Shown here: positions 17,934-25,267 of the stretch, piece by piece | Layout of the letters: every line of letters starts with the position of its first letter | How positions within the stretch are numbered: position 1 is the stretch's first letter | Origin: an uncultured Clostridia bacterium | GTDB taxonomy: Bacteria; Bacillota; Clostridia; Christensenellales; DTU072 | Direction: 5' to 3' | NCBI GenBank assembly: GCA_946621465.1 | Contig: CAMOOO010000011.1 | Location: 1-43,475, forward strand | Length of the DNA stretch: 43,475 nucleotides | The notes under the pieces: generated by a model | Seen by the model: the letters and a program-made list of their open reading frames with translations, nothing else | Told to the model about the DNA's origin: nothing | Database searches by the model: none | Translations under genes and position numbers: made by a program

Positions 17934-18857
17934 TTATGAGAATTTCGAGAGCGCTTTCTTGATGAGAATCCAAGTCAGCAACATAATACCGAACAGGACA
18001 ACCGCAATCGCCGAGGCATATCCCATTTCAAAACGGATCGTACCGTAGTCGAGCATATGAAGCAGAAGGGTATGCGTTGAATAATTCGAACTCGGGAAAC
18101 CGGTTATAGCGGCGTTTGCATATCCGACCGCGAAGGCTCCCGATATAGACATAACGGCGCCGAACAAAAGTTGCGGCCCCATTTGCGGAAGGGTGACGTA
18201 CCACAGTTCCTGAAAACGGTTTTTAACGCCGTCGATCGCCGCGGCTTCGAAATAACTTCTGTCAAGGGCGTTGAAACCGGCTACAAAAGCCAAAAATCCG
18301 CTGCCGAGACTCATCCAGACGATGACGATAAGCACTACGCCGACATTGTACTTTGAGTCGGTCAGCCACTGTACGGGATCGTTTATGATACCCAAATTCA
18401 TAAGAAACGTGTTTATAAGACCCTTTGAGTCGCCGCTGAAAATATAAGTCCAGATATAGTAAATGTTGCCCGCAAGGGTCGGAGCGTACATTACGAGGAT
18501 CAAAAACCAGCGAAGTCCGCGGTTAAGTTCATTTATGAGCCACGCAACGAAAAAGCTCATAATATACCCGATAGGACCTGTGATGATCGCAAAAACGAGT
18601 GTATTCTTGAGAGCCTTTACGAAAATATCGTCCTCAAGGAACATACGGATATAGTTGTCAAACCCGACAAATTTCGGCATCTGGAGCATATTGAACGAGG
18701 TAAAACTCAAAAAGACAGATGAAATTATGGGGATAACAACAAAAACAAGGAAAAGCAAAAGGAAGGGAGACATAAGAATGTAACTCGCCCTTGAATTCCA
18801 GATCTGTTTTCTGAGCGGTATCGAATATTTGTCTTTCGGTTTGGATCTGTCCGGCAT
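17934..18857 (-). CDS. Carbohydrate ABC transporter permease (MalF type), second system
   Basis: 307 residues from ATG 18857 (a GTG at 18863 is an alternative; the G-rich site GGGGGAAGG suits either). The basic cytoplasmic N-terminus (RSKPKDKYSIPLRKQIW) is followed by the helix YILMSPFLLLFLVFVVIPII, further helices, and the EAA loop FEAAAIDGVKNRFQELWYVT followed by LPQM. This is the MalF-like half of the importer that serves the CBM-SBP fusion encoded just upstream. Its closest companions in the operon are GH130 and the cytoplasmic GH5, so beta-mannosyl oligosaccharides are the likely cargo. Confidence 0.92.
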   Translation of the reverse strand: MPDRSKPKDKYSIPLRKQIWNSRASYILMSPFLLLFLVFVVIPIISSVFLSFTSFNMLQMPKFVGFDNYIRMFLEDDIFVKALKNTLVFAIITGPIGYIMSFFVAWLINELNRGLRWFLILVMYAPTLAGNIYYIWTYIFSGDSKGLINTFLMNLGIINDPVQWLTDSKYNVGVVLIVIVWMSLGSGFLAFVAGFNALDRSYFEAAAIDGVKNRFQELWYVTLPQMGPQLLFGAVMSISGAFAVGYANAAITGFPSSNYSTHTLLLHMLDYGTIRFEMGYASAIAVVLFGIMLLTWILIKKALSKFS

Positions 18858-18874
18858 TCTCACCCTTCCCCCTT

Positions 18875-21751
18875 TCAGTCAAGTCCGAATTCGGCGCGCT
18901 TTCGCGCGATCTCGGCGTTCATTTCTTTGTTGTATATATTAAGTGTCCTCACTTCATTGACTCCGTCGTCAACGACTGTTCTGAATGCGTTCGTAAGACA
19001 TCTCGAAACAAAATAGTTACCGGGGATCTGCGGAATATCGGTCACTCTCTCCCATTGCGAGATGAGGGTCTGCGCCTCGGTCTCGCTCCAGCCCATGCTT
19101 CGGAAAGCCTCGACATTGGCGGTGTCGTATCTCGCCGCGACTCCGAGGGTCGCTTCGAGTTCCGTGCCGTAGGACGCCTGTGCATCGGAAGATACCCACC
19201 ATTTAATGAACTCCCATGCGTCGTTCTTTACCTTGCTGTCGCGAAGAAGTATCGCCGCGGTTCCCGCCGAGGTCTCGGTCCGGTCGATCGAACCGTCGGC
19301 AAGCCTTGTTCCGGGAATCTGAGCAAAGCCCCAGAGTCCTCTTATTTCCGGCGCCGCCGCATAAAGTTGATTGTAGGTCGGATAACTCATTATTCCGATC
19401 GGCATTTCACCGGTACGGAAGCGGTTGAAGAAGTCAAAAGAACGGTCAAGCCCGTATTCGGAATAAAGATCCGTCCAAGCCTTGAATGCGTCAACGGCAA
19501 CCGTCGTATCAAATGCGGTCTTTTTAAGATCCTTTGTGTAATAAGCGCCACCGTTCTGAAGGAGTTGTTTTTCAAAGAAGGAAATTCCCGATGAGATGCC
19601 GGCGTTCAGAGCGTTTGTTTCAAGTATTCCTACGCCGAGATTGTTCTTTTGCAGAAGTTCGACGACCGTATAGAATTCGTCCCACGTCTGGGGAATCGAG
19701 ATATCGAGTTCTTCAAAGATATCCTTCCGATAGAATAGCATTTCATAGTTCTGTGTTTCGGGAACGGCGTAATGGCCGCCGCAATATTCGTAAGGCACCC
19801 ACGCCGAGGGATAGAAATCGTCGTAAACTTCCTTGAATCCGTTCAATTCCGACACGTCAACAAGCGCACCGCGCATAGCAAGGTTGATCGGAGTATCCTT
19901 CGGGGTGAAGAGCGCAACGTCGGGACCCTTTCCGGCAAGCGTTGCCTGCACCAAAGGAGATGACGATGTTCCCACAGCGGTCGAAACGATACTCATTGAT
20001 ACGCCTATCCCGGTGTTCGGAGTAAATTTATTGTCTATGAGGTTTTTAAGGATCTGCGCCTGATCACGACCGTTTGAAAGCCAGACGGTGACCTGCGATT
20101 TGGCGTTGCCATCGTCCGAAGCCGATCCGACGGAGTTATAATCCTCGACAAAAGAGGCGATGAAGCCTTTGACGCCGTAGGTCAGGCTTTCGAAGAATCC
20201 CGCTTTGACGCCCGGCAGATCGCTCTTTGAGGATACGACGATGTAATCAAGTTCAAGAGGCTGTTCACTCAAAGTCAGAATGACCGAGCCGAGAGACTCG
20301 ATAGTATCCTTAAAACCGGTTATTCTCGTTGAAATCGACAGCGGTTTTTTAATGAACTGACCGAGAATAACGCTCATTTCGCGGACGACCGACGCCTGCG
20401 ATCCGCCCGTTCCGGTTATCTCTTCTATCGTCTTATAAAGTCCGTCAAGTTTTTCCCTGACCGCCTTCATATCGTCGATAAGTCCCGGGACCGTTTCTTC
20501 GAGATAATAAGTTCTGTATTTGTCGGGGGAGGTTCCCGTAACCATTATAATGCTTCTGTATATGGCGTTTAATTGGAGAACGCTTTCGGACAAATCTTTA
20601 AGGACTATTCCCATCGGACCTGCCGAAACCTCAAGTTTTATCGTGTGTTCGCCCTTTGAAAGTTTGAAAAGATAGGGATCACCGCTCTCATTGGAAAGGG
20701 TGTTCATATGCCATGAAAGATCGTAAGCAAATTTTATATTCTTCACTTCATTGAAGGGAATCTCACCGTCGATATAAAGCGTTCTATAAGAGTTGATACC
20801 CTGCTGATAGTTCTGTCTTGCCTTGAAAGAAATATTGTACCAGCCGTCGCTTTCGACCTTGACCTTCCAACTGATCCATTGTCCCTGATGCGACCAGTTC
20901 GACTGACCGATCGTGTTATACCTTATCCTTGAATAATGGCTCGGGCTCGTTGCCGCGCTCGAACGGTCATAGGTAGGATAAAGCATAGACGATGACTTCT
21001 CATAGGAGCCTTCCGCTTCGACAACGGTAAGGGTCTTGGGGGCTTTGCTTGCGTTTTTGCTGTAATCCTTGTACGAAATAAATTCTTTTACAGGAACGAG
21101 TTTAATATCGTATACGATCATACTTCCCTCGTAGTAGCAGAGGGTAACGGTATGTTCGCCCGCGTTTTTGAAGCCGAATTCGTAACAGAAGTCAAAATAC
21201 CCGTCCTTATTTGCGAGGATTTCTTTATTGAAGCGATACACTTCTTTTTGCGAAGGTCGGATGTCGTTTCCGAACTGATCTCTTTCTATCCCGCCCTGAT
21301 CGGCATAGATTCTCGAAACAGAGACGCTCTTCGCCTCGTCAAAAGGCAGTTCACCGTCGATCTTCAGGGAAAATTCGATGTCTTTCATTCTGCCGGGCAT
21401 CGCGAAATATTCTATTTCAATGCCGTAGATCTCATCGGCGCCGGTCACGGCGCTGAATGTCAGTTCCCTTTGTTCGTCCGAAAGCAAAACGCCGGTTTTG
21501 CCATCCTGCGTTTTTGAAACGTAACTTTCGTCGGCGGGAACAAGCGGCAATTTCCCTTCCCCGGTCTTTAACGGGGAAAGGGACGCCGAGTATTCTCTGT
21601 ATCCGTCGGCAGATGACGAAATCACAGACGAAGCGGCGGGAGCGTCGGCAAAAACTTCGGTATTACCGTTTGCAAAGCAAACCGGGGCAATATTTACCGC
21701 CAACAGGATCGCTGTAACGGCCGCCGATAATCTCTTTAACCATTCTTTCAT
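18875..21751 (-). CDS. Large fusion: carbohydrate-binding domains plus ABC solute-binding protein
   Basis: 958 residues. A Sec signal peptide (about 1-28, ending near VCFANG) has no proper lipobox. Residues about 60-225 and 235-395 are two beta-sandwich modules of CBM6/CBM35 character, the second starting VVEAEGSYEKSS with GQWISWKVKVESDGWYNISF. A helical linker (about 400-545) follows. Residues about 547-955 are a family 1 solute-binding protein (VTVWLSNGRDQAQILKNLID, LFYRKDIFEELDISIPQTWD and AWEFIKWWVSS). It should bind oligosaccharides for the two permeases encoded directly downstream. At more than twice the usual SBP length it may also bind polymer before or during capture. How it is retained at the surface is unclear: the uncleaved signal could anchor it, or the linker and CBMs could hold it to wall or glycan. 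Confidence 0.85.
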   Translation of the reverse strand: MKEWLKRLSAAVTAILLAVNIAPVCFANGNTEVFADAPAASSVISSSADGYREYSASLSPLKTGEGKLPLVPADESYVSKTQDGKTGVLLSDEQRELTFSAVTGADEIYGIEIEYFAMPGRMKDIEFSLKIDGELPFDEAKSVSVSRIYADQGGIERDQFGNDIRPSQKEVYRFNKEILANKDGYFDFCYEFGFKNAGEHTVTLCYYEGSMIVYDIKLVPVKEFISYKDYSKNASKAPKTLTVVEAEGSYEKSSSMLYPTYDRSSAATSPSHYSRIRYNTIGQSNWSHQGQWISWKVKVESDGWYNISFKARQNYQQGINSYRTLYIDGEIPFNEVKNIKFAYDLSWHMNTLSNESGDPYLFKLSKGEHTIKLEVSAGPMGIVLKDLSESVLQLNAIYRSIIMVTGTSPDKYRTYYLEETVPGLIDDMKAVREKLDGLYKTIEEITGTGGSQASVVREMSVILGQFIKKPLSISTRITGFKDTIESLGSVILTLSEQPLELDYIVVSSKSDLPGVKAGFFESLTYGVKGFIASFVEDYNSVGSASDDGNAKSQVTVWLSNGRDQAQILKNLIDNKFTPNTGIGVSMSIVSTAVGTSSSPLVQATLAGKGPDVALFTPKDTPINLAMRGALVDVSELNGFKEVYDDFYPSAWVPYEYCGGHYAVPETQNYEMLFYRKDIFEELDISIPQTWDEFYTVVELLQKNNLGVGILETNALNAGISSGISFFEKQLLQNGGAYYTKDLKKTAFDTTVAVDAFKAWTDLYSEYGLDRSFDFFNRFRTGEMPIGIMSYPTYNQLYAAAPEIRGLWGFAQIPGTRLADGSIDRTETSAGTAAILLRDSKVKNDAWEFIKWWVSSDAQASYGTELEATLGVAARYDTANVEAFRSMGWSETEAQTLISQWERVTDIPQIPGNYFVSRCLTNAFRTVVDDGVNEVRTLNIYNKEMNAEIARKRAEFGLD

Positions 21752-21786
21752 TTCTGCATCTGCCTTTCAATAATTATGCGGCTGTA

Positions 21787-22860
21787 TCAGCCGTTGCGCT
21801 TTTTGAGGAAATCTTTATAGTATACTCCCCAGAACGGAGTCGGTTCGAAATCTTCAAGATTTTTGATAAGGGAGGGACCCGCGGTGTCATGGAAATCCCA
21901 CGCCGTGATATGATAACCGTTCTTCTCGACCCAGTCAAGAAGCCTCGGCACCCATTTTGAACTTTCTTCTCTCTGGGGTCCTTCGTAAACGACGACGTCC
22001 TCGCCGTAGTGTCCGCATTCACCGATGATTATCGGATAGTCCCTGTTACAGACGTCAACAAGTTCTTCCCAGCGGTCGAGTTCTTTCCATGGATACTCGT
22101 GAGAGTCGAGGATTATGCCGTTGCCGCCGTTATCCTTGACAACGTATCCCTTTGCGATACCGTCAAGTTCATATCCCCAGTCAAGACCGGCGATGATCGC
22201 GACGTTCTTTGCGCCGACCGCACGGACGGTATCGAGGATCTTTTGCATACCCGGCGAACGGAAGGTTATCTTCTGAAGTTCCGGCTCGCCTGATTCATCG
22301 CGCATTATCTGATTGCCGATATTCTGCGGTGCGTATTCCACCGTGATCTCTCCGCCGTCGCGCCAGACCTCCCAAGAGATCTTGAACGGCTCGTTGAACA
22401 AACCGAAAATAACGTTCGGATGGTTTTTATAGCGAAGGGCGATCTCTTTCCAGAAAACGAGGCAGTTCATATCCGGCATATTGCCGCTGATGAATTCTCC
22501 CCATGAGCCGCAGTTACTGCGATGAAGATCCATAATTACATACTTGTTTCTCTTTGCGATCTCGGTTACGATACTGTCAACTATCGAGCGGTAGCGTTCG
22601 CCCGACTCATCTTCGCCGACCTGATCGCCGCCGAAACCGAACCAACGATCCTGCGAAAGAGGCAAGCGAATGACGTTCGCGTTCCAGTTGTCGAGCGCGT
22701 GAACGACCGTCGGCAAAAGTTTTTCGGGATTTGAAAGCCACTCAAGAGAGGCGCAGTTGACGCCCGTAAGCATAACCTTGTTGCCGTTTTTGTCAAGTAC
22801 CCGGTTGCCCTCAACGTGAAGTTCGGAATTCTTATTTTCTTCTCTGTAAGCGCAGAACAT
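21787..22860 (-). CDS. Cytoplasmic GH5 beta-glycanase or glycosidase
   Basis: 357 residues from ATG 22860, which has GGAGG 10 bases upstream and overlaps the GH130 stop by one base (TAATG). No signal peptide. It is a single GH5 barrel beginning LHVEGNRVLDKNGNKVMLTG, with acid/base E157 (GLFNEP) and nucleophile E281 (IIIGECG). It aligns by eye with the GH5 domains at 15034 and 25268, so the three are paralogues with different destinations. Coupled to a mannosylglucose phosphorylase, it most likely trims imported beta-mannan or glucomannan oligosaccharides to the disaccharide used by GH130. The GH5 subfamily cannot be fixed by eye. Confidence 0.85.
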   Translation of the reverse strand: MFCAYREENKNSELHVEGNRVLDKNGNKVMLTGVNCASLEWLSNPEKLLPTVVHALDNWNANVIRLPLSQDRWFGFGGDQVGEDESGERYRSIVDSIVTEIAKRNKYVIMDLHRSNCGSWGEFISGNMPDMNCLVFWKEIALRYKNHPNVIFGLFNEPFKISWEVWRDGGEITVEYAPQNIGNQIMRDESGEPELQKITFRSPGMQKILDTVRAVGAKNVAIIAGLDWGYELDGIAKGYVVKDNGGNGIILDSHEYPWKELDRWEELVDVCNRDYPIIIGECGHYGEDVVVYEGPQREESSKWVPRLLDWVEKNGYHITAWDFHDTAGPSLIKNLEDFEPTPFWGVYYKDFLKKRNG

Positions 22861-24017
22861 TATCTGTTTTCCTCCATATACTTCAGATTTTTTGAAATGA
22901 GTTCGCATCTTTGCTTTACGCAGTCTGAGGAACGAAGCGGATCCTCGGGGGTGTTGAAAACATAGTCAATAAGACGGTCGATCGAGGTCTTTGCCACGTG
23001 GAGCCTTGTATCGGACGACGCATAGTAAATATAGACCTCCCCCTCGTCGTTGACGGCGGCTCCGTTTGTAAACACAACGTTGGAAACGTCGCCTACCCTC
23101 TCCTCGCCGCGCGGCGCGATCAGGAATCCGCCCGGTTCCGCAATGACCTTGAAAGGATCGTAAAGATCGGTCGCAAAAGCATAAATAACATACCTCAGTC
23201 CCGCAGCGGTATTTCGGACGCCGTGTGCAATATGGATAAAACCGCGGTCGGTTTTGATCGGAGGAGCGCCCGCGCCGTTCTTCGATTCGGTAACGGTATG
23301 ATACCTGCGCGGACTCAAAAGGATCTCTTCTTCTACAACGGGGTGAAGGATATCGTCGCACAGTCCGAGACAGACTCCGCCGCCGTCGCCGGCGTCGATA
23401 AAGTCATCCTGCGGACGGGTATAGAAAGCATATTTCCCGTTAACGAATTCGGGGTGAAGAACGCAGTTGCGCTGGTATTTCGATCGCGTTATGAGATTCG
23501 GAAGCCGCTCCCACGTTTCAAGATCTTTCGTTCGGATGATGCCCGCCTGAGCCGCGGCTGCGGAAAGGTCTTTCTTTTCCTTTTCCTTGCTCTCACTGCA
23601 AAAAACACCGTAGATATAACCGTCCTCGTGTTTTGTCAGCCTGATATCATAAACGTTCGTTTCTTCGGGGCAGGTGTCGGGAATGACGACGGGATAATCC
23701 CGAAAACGAAATCCGTCTACCGGGCTGTCACTTTCTGCAACGGCAAAAAACGATTTGCGGTCATTGCCCTCGACCCTCGCGACAAGATAATACTTTCCGT
23801 CAAGAAAGATCGCGCCGGCGTTAAAAACGGCGTTGACTCCGAGCCGCTCGGGAAAATTCTCCGAAGAATAATCAAACATCCAGAAAGGCGGGATATGATC
23901 CCTTGTGAGAACGGGGTATTCATAGCGGGTGTATATCCCGTTGTAAAAATCCGATTCCCTATTTTTCCGAGCGAGAAGTTTCTCATAGTTTTCTGTAATT
24001 TTCTGTTTCTTGCTCAT
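22860..24017 (-). CDS. GH130 4-O-beta-D-mannosyl-D-glucose phosphorylase
   Basis: 385 residues from ATG 24017 (GAGG 9 bases upstream; the frame also allows 24038). The sequence carries landmark stretches of GH130 subfamily 1: [56 protein letters not shown] (general acid expected at D124), [20 protein letters not shown] and [15 protein letters not shown]. They match what I recall of the ruminal RaMP1-type enzymes closely. The family phosphorolyses beta-mannosyl-(1,4)-glucose to mannose 1-phosphate and glucose in the cytoplasm, which saves ATP. It is the first gene of the long minus-strand run and sets the expected substrate as beta-mannan or glucomannan. The neighbouring AraC regulator is transcribed divergently. 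Confidence 0.92.
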   Translation of the reverse strand: MSKKQKITENYEKLLARKNRESDFYNGIYTRYEYPVLTRDHIPPFWMFDYSSENFPERLGVNAVFNAGAIFLDGKYYLVARVEGNDRKSFFAVAESDSPVDGFRFRDYPVVIPDTCPEETNVYDIRLTKHEDGYIYGVFCSESKEKEKKDLSAAAAQAGIIRTKDLETWERLPNLITRSKYQRNCVLHPEFVNGKYAFYTRPQDDFIDAGDGGGVCLGLCDDILHPVVEEEILLSPRRYHTVTESKNGAGAPPIKTDRGFIHIAHGVRNTAAGLRYVIYAFATDLYDPFKVIAEPGGFLIAPRGEERVGDVSNVVFTNGAAVNDEGEVYIYYASSDTRLHVAKTSIDRLIDYVFNTPEDPLRSSDCVKQRCELISKNLKYMEENR

Positions 24018-24044
24018 TTTTAAAAACCTCGTTGACATAAACTG

Positions 24045-24064
24045 CTCTAATTTACTCTAATTTT
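24045..24064. repeat. Tandem 10-bp direct repeat upstream of the GH130 operon
   Basis: CTCTAATTTA (24045-24054) is followed immediately by CTCTAATTTT (24055-24064), nine of ten bases identical. One helical turn of spacing places both copies on the same DNA face, which would suit a dimeric AraC-type regulator. It lies in the GH130 leader. Confidence 0.5.
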
Positions 24065-24242
24065 AGCATTTATATAAGGATATTGCTTTCGTCTTTTTAA
24101 CAATTAACTTGATCTTAAGCAACTGAATATCAAAAAAACGAAATTATTTCATTTAATTTGCCATTTTTTTCGTTTTGTGCCTGTTTTTGCCGGTTTATTG
24201 TCATATTTTAACTTGTTTTTTGAAAAGAGTAGATTATTTTTG

Positions 24243-24271
24243 TTGAAAATCGTAAATCAATATGTTACAAT
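24243..24271 (+). promoter_or_regulatory. Sigma-70 promoter of the AraC-family regulator
   Basis: TTGAAA (24243-24248), a 17-base spacer and TACAAT (24266-24271), one mismatch from consensus in each box. The predicted start is near 24278, leaving a leader of about 90 bases before the ATG at 24370. Confidence 0.72.
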
Positions 24272-24277
24272 GAAATC

Positions 24278-24292
24278 AAACGATAATCGTTT
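24278..24292. promoter_or_regulatory. Perfect palindrome at the predicted transcription start (candidate operator)
   Basis: AAACGAT (24278-24284), one central base, then ATCGTTT (24286-24292). It begins 6 bases after the -10 box, where a bound repressor would block initiation. The binding protein is unknown; a LacI-type or other dimeric repressor, or autoregulation, is possible. Confidence 0.45.
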
Positions 24293-24369
24293 CCCTTTAT
24301 TTCGTCAAAATAATATCAATCGCATTTTGTTCAAAATTAAAAATTCAAAATTTTATAGGATGTGACAGA

Positions 24370-25206
24370 ATGAAAATATACGATACCGATTTTATCGACG
24401 CGTCGATCGGCATTGAATATCGTTTTCTTGACATCAAAACCGCGCTCAAAAGCCTTCATTCGCATAACTACTATGAATATTTCATCGTCCTTTCGGGTGA
24501 AATAATACACGAGGTCAACTCACAAAAGCAAAACCTGAAAGAGGGAGATCTCATTTTTATCCGCCCGAACGACCGCCACAGATATTTGAGCGACGGCAGC
24601 AACTACTGCAGTATAGTAAACGTCAGTTTTGTCAAGGAACACTTCGAAATGGTAAAGGCGTATTTCGGGGACGATGATTTCAACGCCCTTTTGACCGCCG
24701 AAATACCGCCTTTTATAACCCTCAATTCTCAAAGCCTTTCGTTTTTACGCAAGCGACACAATATGCTCAATCTTTACTCCGACAAAAAGAATCTCGCAAC
24801 TCACCTGAAGGCTTTGCTTATTGATATTTTTTCATATTTTCTGATACACTATGAACAACAGTCCTTAAATGATTACAAGAAACTTTTGCAGCCGGCGCTT
24901 TTGCAGATGAACACTCCGGAAAATATCGAGGAAGGATTGCCCGCTCTGCTTCGCTGTTCGGGTTTCAGCCACGGGCATTTATGCCGGATAATGAAAAAAG
25001 AGTTCGGAACGACCCCGATAAAATACATAACCGACCTGCGGCTTCAGTATGCCGCCAATCTCCTCGCAACGACAGATTCCGACATTCTCTCGATCTCGGT
25101 CAGAGTCGGATTTTCCTCTTTAAGTTATTTCATAACCATTTTTAAGAAAAAATACGGGCTTCCGCCTTCAAAATACCGAAGCGAGCAAAACAACCGCGCC
25201 CACTGA
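24370..25206 (+). CDS. AraC-family transcriptional regulator
   Basis: 278 residues. An N-terminal cupin sugar-sensing domain (about 10-150) shows LHSHNYYEYFIVLSGEIIHE and LKEGDLIFIRPNDRHRY. A C-terminal pair of helix-turn-helix motifs (about 185-275) shows CSGFSHGHLCRIMKKEFGTT and ILSISVRVGFSSLSYFITIF, then the family end KKYGLPPSKYR. It is transcribed divergently from the GH130 operon and faces the convergent dockerin genes across a bidirectional terminator. Position and family predict an oligosaccharide-responsive activator of the GH130 operon. The weak GGATG site 9 bases before the ATG suggests modest translation. Confidence 0.88.
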   Translation: MKIYDTDFIDASIGIEYRFLDIKTALKSLHSHNYYEYFIVLSGEIIHEVNSQKQNLKEGDLIFIRPNDRHRYLSDGSNYCSIVNVSFVKEHFEMVKAYFGDDDFNALLTAEIPPFITLNSQSLSFLRKRHNMLNLYSDKKNLATHLKALLIDIFSYFLIHYEQQSLNDYKKLLQPALLQMNTPENIEEGLPALLRCSGFSHGHLCRIMKKEFGTTPIKYITDLRLQYAANLLATTDSDILSISVRVGFSSLSYFITIFKKKYGLPPSKYRSEQNNRAH

Positions 25207-25218
25207 AAAAAACAGTCA

Positions 25219-25255
25219 AAAAATCGCCCCGCAGACAAACTGCGGGGCGATTTTT
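25219..25255. terminator. Bidirectional intrinsic terminator
   Basis: A 16-bp perfect stem (25219-25234 against 25240-25255) with a 5-base loop. The GC core TCGCCCCGCAG is flanked by A5 and T5, so it works in both directions: after the AraC gene on the plus strand and after the dockerin GH5 gene, ending at 25268, on the minus strand. Confidence 0.93.
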
Positions 25256-25267
25256 CGTGTTTTCGAT

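Larger units (their letters stand above)
24018..24369. other. Divergent intergenic control region between GH130 and the AraC-family gene
   Basis: 352 bases, clearly AT-richer than the flanking genes, with no convincing gene. For the minus strand a TATATA (24071-24076) could be the -10 of the GH130 operon, but no good -35 lies upstream, which would fit an activator-dependent promoter. The plus strand has a TTGACA at 24032-24037 with TCTAAT at 24056-24061 (18-base spacer) as a second, distal candidate. The better regulator promoter, a tandem repeat and a palindrome are listed separately. Confidence 0.6.

Noticed and set aside
22998..24023. 341-residue frame opposite the GH130 gene
   Set aside because: It is a long antisense shadow of a well-recognised gene, without recognisable domains.
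24271..24292. CcpA catabolite-repression site
   Set aside because: The palindrome does not fit the cre consensus at its centre or ends.
24177..24365. 62-residue frame before the AraC gene
   Set aside because: It spans the promoter and palindrome of the regulator, is AT-rich and resembles no known protein.
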